Part shown: piece after piece, positions 17,251-25,364 of the stretch | How the letters are laid out: each line of letters starts with the position of its first letter | Position numbering within the stretch: the first letter of the stretch is position 1 | Source: Streptomyces sp. NBC_00370 | Lineage (GTDB): Bacteria; Actinomycetota; Actinomycetes; Streptomycetales; Streptomycetaceae | Reading direction: 5' to 3' | DNA: 64,000 nt | Assembly: GCF_036084755.1 (NCBI RefSeq) | Contig: NZ_CP107968.1 | Coordinates: 1,054,001 to 1,118,000 of the forward strand | The notes under the pieces: generated by a model | Told to the model about the DNA's origin: nothing | Databases searched by the model: none | What the model saw: the letters and a program-made list of their open reading frames with translations, nothing else | Made by a program: the position numbers and the translations under genes

Positions 17251-17613
17251 TTGCTCGTGTTCGAGGCTGAGGACATCCGGGAATGGCGTGGCCACGATGT
17301 GGTCGACACCGACAAGAAGAAGATCGGCTCGCTGGAGGCCGTGTACGTCGACACGGCGACGGACGCACCGGCGTTCGCCACGGTCACCGTCGGGATTCCG
17401 ACCAAGAAGCGGCTGATCTTCGTACCGCTCACCGACGCGACCGTCGGTCCGGGCTATCTGAAGGTCGGCTGGGACAAGCAGTTGGTCAAGGAGGCGCCCT
17501 CGATCGACACGGACGGGGAACTGCCCGCCGAGGACGAGCCGCAGATCTTCGCGCACTACGGACTTCCCTACAAGACGGGTGCGACCGGCGAGCGCCGGCT
17601 CGCGCGCCGTTAG
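17251..17613 (+). CDS. PRC-barrel domain protein
   Basis: 120 residues. The PRC-barrel core is visible: DIREWRGHDVVDTDKKKIGSLEAVYVDTATDAPAFATV (residues 8-45). The start is ambiguous: TTG 17251 (AAGAGG four bases upstream) or GTG 17257 (ten bases). The protein is soluble and probably a protein-protein interaction module; such genes are often stress-induced in actinobacteria. It precedes a tiny hydrophobic protein gene by 9 bases, so the two form an operon. Confidence 0.75.
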   Translation: MLVFEAEDIREWRGHDVVDTDKKKIGSLEAVYVDTATDAPAFATVTVGIPTKKRLIFVPLTDATVGPGYLKVGWDKQLVKEAPSIDTDGELPAEDEPQIFAHYGLPYKTGATGERRLARR

Positions 17614-17622
17614 GAGGGCGGG

Positions 17623-17793
17623 ATGGCCCTTTTCCTGCTCCTTCTCCTGATCGCCGTCGCGCTCGGAATCATCGGTGTGGCGGGGTCGGGCCTTTCTTAT
17701 CTGCTCGCGATCGGTGTGATCGTGTTCGTTCTTGATCTGGTCCTGCTCGGTGCCCGCTGGGGCGCCCGCCGCGGGAGGCGTGTCACCCGCTGA
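17623..17793 (+). CDS. 56-residue hydrophobic membrane protein
   Basis: ATG 17623 follows AGGAGGGCGG. Translation gives 56 residues: a Leu/Ile-rich helix (2-20), Gly/Ser turn, a second helix (about 24-43), then an Arg-rich cytoplasmic end (ARWGARRGRR). This is the general shape of the small hydrophobic proteins often found with stress genes in Streptomyces. It lies 9 bases after the PRC-barrel gene. No function is known to me. Confidence 0.65.
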   Translation: MALFLLLLLIAVALGIIGVAGSGLSYLLAIGVIVFVLDLVLLGARWGARRGRRVTR

Positions 17794-17869
17794 TCGCGGT
17801 CTATGCTGAGATGAGCCACTTGAGGCTGCCGTCCCCCCCACGTGGAGTACGGAGAAGGGGTGGCCGCCA

Positions 17870-18592
17870 ATGATCAGTGACGCCATGACCGAGGTCCTCC
17901 GGCTCGTGCACATTCAGGCCCAGCCGAGGCTGGCCGGCTGCGCCGAGGTGCTCGGGGTCGACGGTCTCGCGGTGTCGCTGGTCGTGGACGGTCAGATCAC
18001 CGAGCAGCTGTGGTCCTCGGGCAAGACGGCGGCACTCTTCGAGGATCTTCAGTTCACCCTGGGGGAAGGCCCCGGCCCCGACGCGCTGCGCGATCACGCG
18101 CTGCGCATGGTCGACGACATCGCCACTGTCCCGTCGGGCAGATGGCCCGCGCTGCTGCCGGCGCTCGGGGATCTGCCGGTGGCCGCGGTGTTCTGCTTCC
18201 CGCTGCATCTCGGCGGCATCTTCGTGGGCGTCCTGACGCTGCTGCGGGCCGAGCCAGGACCGATGAGCGGCCAGCAGATGGACGACGCGCTGGCCCTCGC
18301 CGAGGCACTCACCCTCCAGTTCCTGGGCGGCGAAGGCGTGCAGCTGGAGTCCTGGGGCGACGCGCGGCCCACCGAGCTCCACCGGGCCGTCGTGCACCAG
18401 GCCACCGGGATGATCAGCGTCCAGCTCGGTCTCGCGCTCGGCCCCGCCCTGCTGCGACTGCGCGCCTACTCCTTCAGCCAGGGCCTGCCGATCACCGACA
18501 TCGCACGCGACATCGTGGCGCGGCGGCTGCGTCTGCCGCCCACTGCGGGCGACCCCGGCCCGACCGATCCGACCGACGAAATGAGGGGATGA
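17870..18592 (+). CDS. GAF-ANTAR regulator (first of pair)
   Basis: 240 residues: an N-terminal GAF-like sensor (about 10-150, with FTLGEGPGPDALRD) and a C-terminal ANTAR RNA-binding helix bundle (about 165-225, LHRAVVHQATGMISVQLGLALGPALLRLRAYSF). ANTAR proteins bind tandem RNA hairpins and prevent termination. The stop overlaps the start of the second GAF-ANTAR gene by 4 bases (18589-18592), so both are made together and may form a heterodimer. Confidence 0.85.
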   Translation: MISDAMTEVLRLVHIQAQPRLAGCAEVLGVDGLAVSLVVDGQITEQLWSSGKTAALFEDLQFTLGEGPGPDALRDHALRMVDDIATVPSGRWPALLPALGDLPVAAVFCFPLHLGGIFVGVLTLLRAEPGPMSGQQMDDALALAEALTLQFLGGEGVQLESWGDARPTELHRAVVHQATGMISVQLGLALGPALLRLRAYSFSQGLPITDIARDIVARRLRLPPTAGDPGPTDPTDEMRG

Positions 18593-19338
18593 CCTCTATG
18601 TCCCGCGAACAGCAGGTGTCAGCGGTGTTCGTGCAGGTTGCGGATTCGCTGACGGACGACTTCGACCTGATCGACTTCCTCGAGCAGCTCTGCGCGCACT
18701 GCGTCGCCCTGCTGGATGTGTCGGCCACCGGAATTCTCCTCGCCGACGAGAAGGAGACCCTGCAGACGATCGCCGCGTCCGACGAGACCACGCATCTGCT
18801 GGAACTCTTCGCCCTGCAGCACGACCAGGGCCCCTGCGTGGAGTGTTACCGCAGCAGCACCGCGCGTACCAACATCGACCTGGCGGACGCCGAAGCGACC
18901 GCCGCCTGGCCGCAGTTCGCCGCGCACGCGCGGGAGAGCGGGTTCGCCACGAGTCACACCTTCCCGCTGCGGCTGCGGGACAGGGCCGTCGGCGCGCTGA
19001 ACCTCTTCCACACCGACACGCAGCCGCTGAGCCCGCAGGACGCGTCGCTGGCGCAGGCGCTGGCCGATGTGGCGACCATCGCGCTGCTCCAGCAACGCGC
19101 CCTGGACCAGCAGCACATCGAGAAGGCCCAGCTGCAACGCGCGCTCACCAGCCGCATCATCATCGAACAGGCCAAGGGCATCCTGGCCGAGCGCTGGCAG
19201 ACCGACGTGGACGCCGCGTTCGCCGCGCTGCGTTCGTACGCGCGCTCACATCAGCTGCGGCTGTCGGACTGCGCCCGCCGGGTCATCGACCAGACGCTCG
19301 ACACCGACGCGATCCCGCACGGCGGAGGCAATGCCTGA
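18589..19338 (+). CDS. GAF-ANTAR regulator (second of pair)
   Basis: 249 residues from ATG 18589 (a second ATG at 18598 is possible). The GAF domain spans about 20-165 (DDFDLIDFLEQLCAHCVALL; HDQGPCVECYRSS), then ANTAR (about 175-235) with the clear signature LTSRIIIEQAKGILAERW. The ANTAR half matches the family better than that of its upstream partner, which keeps ATGMI in place of AKGIL. The pair probably senses one small signal through two GAF domains and acts on RNA elsewhere. Confidence 0.9.
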   Translation: MTSMSREQQVSAVFVQVADSLTDDFDLIDFLEQLCAHCVALLDVSATGILLADEKETLQTIAASDETTHLLELFALQHDQGPCVECYRSSTARTNIDLADAEATAAWPQFAAHARESGFATSHTFPLRLRDRAVGALNLFHTDTQPLSPQDASLAQALADVATIALLQQRALDQQHIEKAQLQRALTSRIIIEQAKGILAERWQTDVDAAFAALRSYARSHQLRLSDCARRVIDQTLDTDAIPHGGGNA

Positions 19339-19353
19339 GCCGGACGGGGGACG

Positions 19354-20448
19354 CTAGAGCCAGCCGTTTCGGCGGAAGGTGCGGTGGATGCCGAAACAGG
19401 CGACGACGATCACCCCCATGACCAGGGGGTAGCCGTACTGCCAGCGCAGCTCCGGCATGTGCTCGAAGTTCATGCCGTAGACGCCGCACACCATGGTGGG
19501 GACGGCGATGACGGCGGCCCATGCGGTGATCTTGCGCATGTCCTCGTTCTGCGCGACGGTCACCTGCGCCAGATACGCCTGGAGGATCGAGTCCAGCAGG
19601 TTGTCGAAGGCGGCTATCTGCTCGGTGACCCTGGCCAGATGGTCGACGACGTCCCTGAAGTACTTCTGGATCTCGGGGCCTATCAGCCCGTCAGGCTGGG
19701 TGGCCAGCTTCTGCAGCGGCCGGTCCAGCGGCGCCACCGCCCGCTTCAGCTCCAGCAGCTCCCGCTTGAGCTGGTATATCCGGCCGGCGTCGGCGCGCGC
19801 GACCTGCCCGGAGAAGACCTCCGTCTCGACCTCGTCGATGTCGTCCTGGATCGCCTCGGCGACGGCGAGATAGTCGTCCACCATGTGGTCCGCTATGGCG
19901 TGCAGCACGGCGGCCGGCCCCTTGGCGAGCTGTTCGGGGTCGGCCTCAAGGGCCTCGCGCAGCGGACCGAGCGACCCGTGCCTGCCGTGCCGGACGGTGA
20001 CCACGAACTGCGGCCCGGTGAACACCATCAGCTCACCGGTGTCCACCACCTCGCTGGTCGCGGTCAGTTGCTCGTGCTCGACATAGCTGACCGTCTTGAA
20101 GACGGCGAACAGTGTCTCGTCGTACCGCTGGGCCTTCGGCCGCTGGTGCGGGGTGACGGCTTCCTCGACGGCGAGCCGGTGCAGGTCGAACAGCTCGGCC
20201 ACCCCGGAGAACTCCTCCCAGGTCGGCTCGTGCAGCCCGATCCACACAAAACCGCCGCCCGACCTGCGGACCTTGCGCAGCGCCTCGTCAGCCGGGCAGT
20301 CACCGGACTGCCGTACGCCGTCCTGGTAGACCACACAGTGCACCACCGCGCTGCCCAGCGGTGATCTGGCCGGATGGCTCAGGTCCACGGTGCGCCGGTA
20401 GGCCCTGCCCATCGTGCGGCGCAGGTTGCGGATCATCGACACGCTCAT
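19354..20448 (-). CDS. corA: CorA-family magnesium/cobalt transporter
   Basis: 364 residues from ATG 20448 with GGAGG upstream. A large N-terminal cytoplasmic domain is followed by two C-terminal membrane helices; the ion-selective YGMN signature lies between them (CGVYGMNFEHMPEL). It forms a pentameric channel for Mg2+ or Co2+. It is convergent with the GAF-ANTAR pair (16 bases) and divergent from the BrkB gene. The N-terminal half keeps the CorA fold elements (FVWIGLHEPTWEEF). Confidence 0.9.
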   Translation of the reverse strand: MSVSMIRNLRRTMGRAYRRTVDLSHPARSPLGSAVVHCVVYQDGVRQSGDCPADEALRKVRRSGGGFVWIGLHEPTWEEFSGVAELFDLHRLAVEEAVTPHQRPKAQRYDETLFAVFKTVSYVEHEQLTATSEVVDTGELMVFTGPQFVVTVRHGRHGSLGPLREALEADPEQLAKGPAAVLHAIADHMVDDYLAVAEAIQDDIDEVETEVFSGQVARADAGRIYQLKRELLELKRAVAPLDRPLQKLATQPDGLIGPEIQKYFRDVVDHLARVTEQIAAFDNLLDSILQAYLAQVTVAQNEDMRKITAWAAVIAVPTMVCGVYGMNFEHMPELRWQYGYPLVMGVIVVACFGIHRTFRRNGWL

Positions 20449-20580
20449 GCCTCCTTCGGCTGATCGGCCGCCAGTGTGGCACGGCGGGACGAAGGGCCCG
20501 TGGCGAGGCGGAACGCCCCGCACCTGCAGGCGTATCTTGGGGCAACCCGTGCCGTGTCCTTGAGGGGTAGTCGACAACAC

Positions 20581-21465
20581 ATGACCCGGAAGCAGCCCAG
20601 CGAGACGAACCGTCCCGGCCGGATCAGCCGTCTGTGGGGCGAGGCGGTCGCGTACACGGAGCTGGTCTGGCGGCTCGGCCGCGAGACGGAGCTGATGCAC
20701 CGGGCCATGGGGTTCGCCGCGCTCGGCTTCCTGACCCTCGTCCCGCTGCTGATCCTGGTCGCCGCCGCCGACCCGGCGAGCGGTGAGGGGTTCGCCAAGT
20801 GGCTGGGGCAGGGGCTCGGGGTCTCGGCCGACTCCCAGCAGGAGATCCAGGAGCTGTTCGGCAGACCCGGCCAGGCGTTGCAGCGTACGACGGCGTTCGG
20901 GCTCGCCGCGCTCGCGGTCTTCGGGCTGACCTTCGGGTCGGCGGTGCAGACCGGCTACGAGCGGGTGTGGGAGCTGTCGACCGCGCGCTGGCACACGATG
21001 TGGCGCCATGTGGTCTGGCTGGCCGTGCTGGTGGTGTTCCTGGTCATCTTCGTCAACACGCCGGTGACCTCGCGGTCCACGCTGGAGCTGGTCTTCGGCA
21101 CGATCGGCGATGTGATCGGCACGTTCCTGTTCTTCTGGTGGTCGCAGCGGCTGCTGCTGGCGGGGCGGGTCCGCTGGCAGGCGCTGTTCCCCGGCGCGGT
21201 CGCCACCGCGGTGGGGCTGCTCGGTCTGCGGGCCTTCTCCGCGATCGTCTTCTCGCCGCTGATCGCGTCGAGCGCCGTCACGTACGGTCCTTTCGGCACC
21301 GTCCTGGTGATCCAGTCGTGGCTCGTCGGGGTGGGGTTCGTGGTGTACGGCGGCGCGCTGGTGGGGCGGCTGTACTACCAGCGGCAGATCGAGTACCGGC
21401 TGCGGCACGCGCCCGCCGGGGAGGGGCAGGAGGACGGCGGCGGCCCGGCGGAGCCCCGGCTCTGA
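20581..21465 (+). CDS. YihY/BrkB-family membrane protein
   Basis: 294 residues from ATG 20581 with GAGGGG upstream. About six membrane helices; the family feature FGLTFGSAVQTGYERVWELSTARW (about 118-141) is present. Members are inner-membrane proteins, once misassigned as ribonuclease BN; function is unclear. A hydrophilic C-tail follows (about 275-294). It stands alone between divergent corA and the convergent chitinase operon. Confidence 0.82.
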   Translation: MTRKQPSETNRPGRISRLWGEAVAYTELVWRLGRETELMHRAMGFAALGFLTLVPLLILVAAADPASGEGFAKWLGQGLGVSADSQQEIQELFGRPGQALQRTTAFGLAALAVFGLTFGSAVQTGYERVWELSTARWHTMWRHVVWLAVLVVFLVIFVNTPVTSRSTLELVFGTIGDVIGTFLFFWWSQRLLLAGRVRWQALFPGAVATAVGLLGLRAFSAIVFSPLIASSAVTYGPFGTVLVIQSWLVGVGFVVYGGALVGRLYYQRQIEYRLRHAPAGEGQEDGGGPAEPRL

Positions 21466-21474
21466 CCTACGGAA

Positions 21475-21512
21475 GGGCGGCGCCGCCGGCCTCCCGGCCG
21501 ACGGCACCGCCC
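21475..21512. terminator. Bidirectional GC-rich terminator
   Basis: GGGCGG (21475-21480) pairs with CCGCCC (21507-21512) and the inside pairs as GCCG/CGGC and GGCC/GGCC around TCCC. It lies between the convergent BrkB and chitinase stops. Confidence 0.6.
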
Positions 21513-21538
21513 TGTTCGTACCGCCCTGTGCGTACCGG

Positions 21539-22261
21539 TCAGCAGCTGAGGTTGCCGCCGGGGTCGACGCCGAGTATCTGCGCGAAGTTCGTGTAGCTGT
21601 CGATACGGCTCTGCACCTGGGCGGGGTTGCCGCCGTTGCACTCGATGCTGCCGTTGATGGACCGGATGGTCTCACCGAATCCGGCGCCGTTGACGATCGC
21701 GTCGTGCGGGGTCATCGTGCCGGGACCGCTCTGCGTGTTCCAGTACCAGAGGCCGGTCTTCCAGGCGACGGACGCGTCGTTCTGGACCAGGTCGGGGTTG
21801 TTCAGCAGGTCGATGCCCAGCGCGTCGCCCGCCGACTTGTAGTTGAAGTTCCAGCTCAGCTGGATCGGCCCGCGCCCGTAGTACTTGTCCGTGCCCGCCG
21901 GGCAGCCGTAGGACTGGGTGGCGTCGCAGTAGTGCGGGTAGTTGGCGGTGTTCTGCTCGACGACGTAGACGAGGCCGCCCGTCTCATGGCTGACGTTGGC
22001 GAGGAAGGCCGCGGCCTCCTGCTTGCGTACGGTGTCGCTGCCGGTGCCGGAGAAGCCGGGGTAGGCGCTCAGCGCGGCCGTCAGACCGCTGTACGTGTAG
22101 AACGAGTTGCGGCCGGGGAACATCTGGTTGAACTGGGCCTCGCTGACGATGAAGTCGTCCGCCTGGGCGGCCTGCACGGTGGTGGCGGGGCCGAAGGTCA
22201 GTACCGCGAGTGTGGCGGCCGAGGCCGTCGCTGTCAGCAGCCCGATGACGCGGTTGCGCAT
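21539..22261 (-). CDS. Secreted GH19 chitinase, single catalytic domain
   Basis: 240 residues with a Sec signal peptide (about 1-32, ending VQAAQA). GH19 catalytic acids are in SHETGG and the following VEQN; the substrate-cleft motif YYGRGPIQLSWNFNY and six Cys consistent with disulfides follow. There is no carbohydrate-binding module, as in ChiG-like enzymes. GH19 chitinases attack fungal cell walls. It lies 17 bases after the lytic monooxygenase gene on the same strand, so both are probably expressed from the dre-controlled promoter upstream. Confidence 0.92.
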   Translation of the reverse strand: MRNRVIGLLTATASAATLAVLTFGPATTVQAAQADDFIVSEAQFNQMFPGRNSFYTYSGLTAALSAYPGFSGTGSDTVRKQEAAAFLANVSHETGGLVYVVEQNTANYPHYCDATQSYGCPAGTDKYYGRGPIQLSWNFNYKSAGDALGIDLLNNPDLVQNDASVAWKTGLWYWNTQSGPGTMTPHDAIVNGAGFGETIRSINGSIECNGGNPAQVQSRIDSYTNFAQILGVDPGGNLSC

Positions 22262-22278
22262 GTGACTCACTCCCTCTC

Positions 22279-22797
22279 TCAGCCGCCGACGTTGACGTCG
22301 ATGCAGGCGTAGAACGCGTTCGCCGTGTCCGCGATGTTCCACACCGCGAGGACCTTCTGCTTCCCGGTCAGCGAACCGAAGTTCACCCGGTGGGTGACGG
22401 TGGCACCCGGCTGGGCCCCGTTGTCGTCGAACTCCGCGATCTCCTGGCCGCCGACGAAGTACTGCCAGGTGCTCGTGGAGTGCTGCGCCGTCAGGGTCCA
22501 CTTGAACTCGGTGGTCTGCTGGACGGGGGTGACCGTCCACCCCTTGGCGTCGTCGTCGAGATCGGCGAACCGTTCGTTGCCCCCGCTGCAGCTGGTCAGC
22601 CCCTTGGGGCCTTCCACGCTCTGCGGTTCGTAGGTGATGTCACCGCAGCTGACGGTGCCGGCGGCGCACTGGGCCTGCCGGCTGGGGGGCGAGGAGATGT
22701 AACCGTGGGCACTCGCGGAACTCGCCGGCAGACTCAGGGCGAGTACCGGGGCCAGAACCGCGCCGACGGCAGCGGCGATCTTCCTTTTCCGGTGCAT
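22279..22797 (-). CDS. AA10 lytic polysaccharide monooxygenase (chitin-binding protein)
   Basis: 172 residues with a signal peptide of 30 residues (ending SSASA), so the mature chain begins with His31 (HGYISSPPSR), the N-terminal copper histidine. The second copper ligand is His106 in AQHSTS; NAFYACIDV near the end supplies the axial Phe and a disulfide Cys. It oxidatively breaks crystalline chitin so that the chitinase encoded next can degrade it. AAGGAG lies 5 bases before the ATG. It lacks an additional binding module. Confidence 0.93.
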   Translation of the reverse strand: MHRKRKIAAAVGAVLAPVLALSLPASSASAHGYISSPPSRQAQCAAGTVSCGDITYEPQSVEGPKGLTSCSGGNERFADLDDDAKGWTVTPVQQTTEFKWTLTAQHSTSTWQYFVGGQEIAEFDDNGAQPGATVTHRVNFGSLTGKQKVLAVWNIADTANAFYACIDVNVGG

Positions 22798-22965
22798 GCG
22801 TACTCCTTCACATCAGGTCTTCCCGCGTGGTCTCGGGTCCGTGGGGGAACCCGGGTCCTGCGGGCCGGCCTCTCAGGTGTGGGGCCAAGAGGCGCGAAGG
22901 GGCAGTGCAGGAGACCGCGTCGGCGACGGCCGGAGGCCGGTGCTTCAGCAAACATCTCCCTCACT

Positions 22966-22977
22966 TGGCCTAGACCA
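22966..22977 (-). promoter_or_regulatory. DasR-type dre site upstream of chitin-degradation operon
   Basis: On the minus strand TGGTCTAGGCCA, differing at one base from the dre core TGGTCTAGACCA bound by the GntR-family repressor DasR. It lies about 170 bases before the monooxygenase start. DasR is released by glucosamine-6-phosphate, so the operon should respond to chitin or GlcNAc. Confidence 0.65.
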
Positions 22978-23094
22978 TACAGGTCGTCGTGTTCGCGTCA
23001 AGGGCTCGCGCGGAGGGCTCGGGTGAGGGCCCGTCAGCTGCCGGCGGCGGCCTGTCCGTGCCGGTACGGGTGGCGTGCGCCGGAGGCTCGTACT

Positions 23095-24297
23095 GTGGTG
23101 GGCATGATCGATCGCAATGCCCGGCGTCCGCGCCTCGGCTATCCGGTGGCGGCGGCTATCTTCGCCATCGGCATGCTCGGCACGACGCTGCCCACTCCGC
23201 TGTACGGCCTCTACCGACAGGAACTCGGCTTCTCCGAGCTGATCGTGACGGTCGTCTTCGCCGTGTACGCGGTCGGCGTCATCGCCGTACTGCTGCTCGC
23301 CGGCAACTACTCGGACGTGGTGGGCCGCCGGCCCGTCCTGCTGGTGGCGCTCGGCCTGTCGGCGGCGAGCGCGCTGTGCTTCCTCTTCGAGGGCGGTCTC
23401 GCGGTGCTGTTCGTCGGGCGGCTGCTGTCGGGGTTCGCCGCCGGGCTGTTCAGCGGAGCGGCGACGGCCACCGTGCTCGACCTGGCCCGGCCGGACCAGA
23501 AGGTACGGGCCGGACTGGCCGCGACGGCCGCCAACATGGGCGGTCTCGGCTGCGGGCCGCTGCTCGCCGGACTGCTCGCCCAGTACGCGCCGTCGCCGCT
23601 CAGCCTGCCGTTCGTCGTGGACCTCGGCCTGGTCGCCGTCGCCGCCGTACTGACCTGGCTGCTGCCCGAGCCCGTCGAGCACCCGCGCTGGCCGGCGCCG
23701 CTCAGTCCGCAGGGGGTGCGGGTACCGCCCGAGGTGCGCGGGGTGTTCGCGCCGTCGGCGCTGGCCGTCTTCGCCGGCTTCGCGCTGCTCGGTCTGTTCA
23801 CCGCCGTGGCGCCGAGCTTTGTGGCCGAGACCCTGGACGTGCACAACCTGGCCGTCTCCGGGGCGATCGTCTTCTCGGTCTTCCTCGCCTCCACCGTCGG
23901 CCAGTCCCTGATGGGGCGGGTCGGTGTACGCAGGGCGCTGCCGGGCGGCAGCTTCGTCCTGGTGGTGGGGCTTGCCCTGGTCGGGGCCTCGCTCGCCGCC
24001 GAGTCGCTGCCGCTGCTGGTGGTGGGTGCGATCCTGGCCGGGCTCGGCCAGGGCCTCGCCTTCCGGGCCGGCATCACCGCCGTCGGCGGCGCCGCGCCGC
24101 CCGCCCACCGGGCCGGCACCATCTCGGCCTTCTTCGTCGTCGCCTACGTCGGCATCTCGTTGCCGGTCGTCGGCGTCGGCGCGCTGACCGTCGCCCTGGG
24201 CCTGCGCACCGCCGGACTGACGTTCACCGGCTGCGTGCTGGTCCTCGCGCTCTGCGCGGGGGTGTACCTGAGCCGCAGGCCGGTGCCGGAGAGCTGA
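23095..24297 (+). CDS. MFS transporter (12-helix, drug-resistance type)
   Basis: 400 residues from GTG 23095 (GGAGG eight bases upstream; ATG 23104 is the alternative). Twelve hydrophobic helices; motif-A-like sequence GNYSDVVGRRPVL (about 71-83) and a motif-C-like segment (AANMGGLGCGPLLAGLLAQY). It stands alone, with its stop 6 bases from the convergent reductase gene stop. The substrate is unknown. Confidence 0.82.
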   Translation: MVGMIDRNARRPRLGYPVAAAIFAIGMLGTTLPTPLYGLYRQELGFSELIVTVVFAVYAVGVIAVLLLAGNYSDVVGRRPVLLVALGLSAASALCFLFEGGLAVLFVGRLLSGFAAGLFSGAATATVLDLARPDQKVRAGLAATAANMGGLGCGPLLAGLLAQYAPSPLSLPFVVDLGLVAVAAVLTWLLPEPVEHPRWPAPLSPQGVRVPPEVRGVFAPSALAVFAGFALLGLFTAVAPSFVAETLDVHNLAVSGAIVFSVFLASTVGQSLMGRVGVRRALPGGSFVLVVGLALVGASLAAESLPLLVVGAILAGLGQGLAFRAGITAVGGAAPPAHRAGTISAFFVVAYVGISLPVVGVGALTVALGLRTAGLTFTGCVLVLALCAGVYLSRRPVPES

Positions 24298-24303
24298 GAC
24301 GCG

Positions 24304-25353
24304 CTAGTCGCGGCCGATCGGCGGGACCCTTTCGCCTGCCGGTACCGGGCCCGGCGGTGTGCCGTCGCCGAAGGGGCGGCCGCCCAGCCGTTCACGGTGG
24401 TGCGGGGTCAGCCAGCCCGCCGGGTCGGGGCCGATGGCCACGATGCCGGTGGGGTTGATGCCGGTGTGTACCCGGTAGTAGTGCTGCTTGATGTGGTCGA
24501 AGTCGACCGTGTCCCCGAAGCCCGGGGTCTGGAACAGGTCCCTGGCGTACGCCCAGAGCACCGGGTCCTCGGCCAGTTTCGCCATGTTGCATTTGAAGTG
24601 GCCGTGGTAGACCGCGTCGAAGCGCACCAGGGTGGTGAACAGCCTGATGTCCGCCTCCGTGATCGTGTCGCCCACCAGGTAGCGCCGGTCGGTGAGCCGC
24701 CGCGACACCAGGCCGAGGCGTTCGAACACACCGCGGCACGCCTCCTCGTACTCGCGCTGGCTGGTCGCGAACCCGGCGCGGTACACACCGTTGTTGACGT
24801 CCCGGTAGACGCCCTCCATCACCTCGTCGATCTCGTCGCGCAGCGCCCGCGGACAGAGGTCCGGCGCGCCCGGCCGGTGCAGCGCCGTCCACTCGGTCGC
24901 GAGGTCCAGGGTGAGTTGCTGGTAGTCGTTGGTCACCAGCTTCCCCGTGGGGACGTCCACGACGGCGGGCACGCTGACGCCGCCGGGGTAGTCCGTCTCC
25001 CGCGCGTCGTACGCCTCGCTCAGGTAGCGGATGCCGAGCACCGGGTCCCGGCCTTCGGGGTCCAGGGTGAAGCGCCAGCTGCGGGCGTCCTGGACGGGAT
25101 CGGTGACGGCGAGCGACAGGGCGTCCTCAAGTCCGAGCAGCCGGCGCGAGATCACCGCGCGGCTGGCCCAGGGGCAGGCGCGGCTGACCACCAGCCGGTA
25201 GCGGCCGGCCTCCACCGGCCAGCCGTCGCGGCCGTCGGCGGTGATCCGGTCGGCGAAGTGGCTCCTGGACCGTTTGAACGGTTTGCTGCCCAGCTCGGAG
25301 TTGCCGTCCCCGGCTGCCGGCGGCCGGCCTCCGGTCGTGTCCGATTCGCTCAT
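24304..25353 (-). CDS. Xi-class glutathione S-transferase fold, glutathionyl-hydroquinone reductase-like
   Basis: 349 residues from ATG 25353 (GAGGAG upstream). The Xi/ECM4 signature RACPWASRAVISRRLLGL (about 59-76) includes the catalytic Cys of CPWA, and NNGVYRAGFATSQREYE lies in the C-terminal helical domain. Family enzymes reduce thiol adducts of quinones. Actinobacteria use mycothiol rather than glutathione, so a mycothiol-linked quinone reduction is more likely here. It follows the DHA2 pump gene by 11 bases, suggesting joint detoxification and export of quinones. Confidence 0.85.
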   Translation of the reverse strand: MSESDTTGGRPPAAGDGNSELGSKPFKRSRSHFADRITADGRDGWPVEAGRYRLVVSRACPWASRAVISRRLLGLEDALSLAVTDPVQDARSWRFTLDPEGRDPVLGIRYLSEAYDARETDYPGGVSVPAVVDVPTGKLVTNDYQQLTLDLATEWTALHRPGAPDLCPRALRDEIDEVMEGVYRDVNNGVYRAGFATSQREYEEACRGVFERLGLVSRRLTDRRYLVGDTITEADIRLFTTLVRFDAVYHGHFKCNMAKLAEDPVLWAYARDLFQTPGFGDTVDFDHIKQHYYRVHTGINPTGIVAIGPDPAGWLTPHHRERLGGRPFGDGTPPGPVPAGERVPPIGRD

Positions 25354-25364
25354 CGTCACTCTCC

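Noticed and set aside
23095..24297. MFS gene as part of the chitin regulon through the dre site
   Set aside because: The dre-like element is about 120 bases from its start but reads best for the leftward chitin operon; nothing in the transporter suggests GlcNAc uptake.
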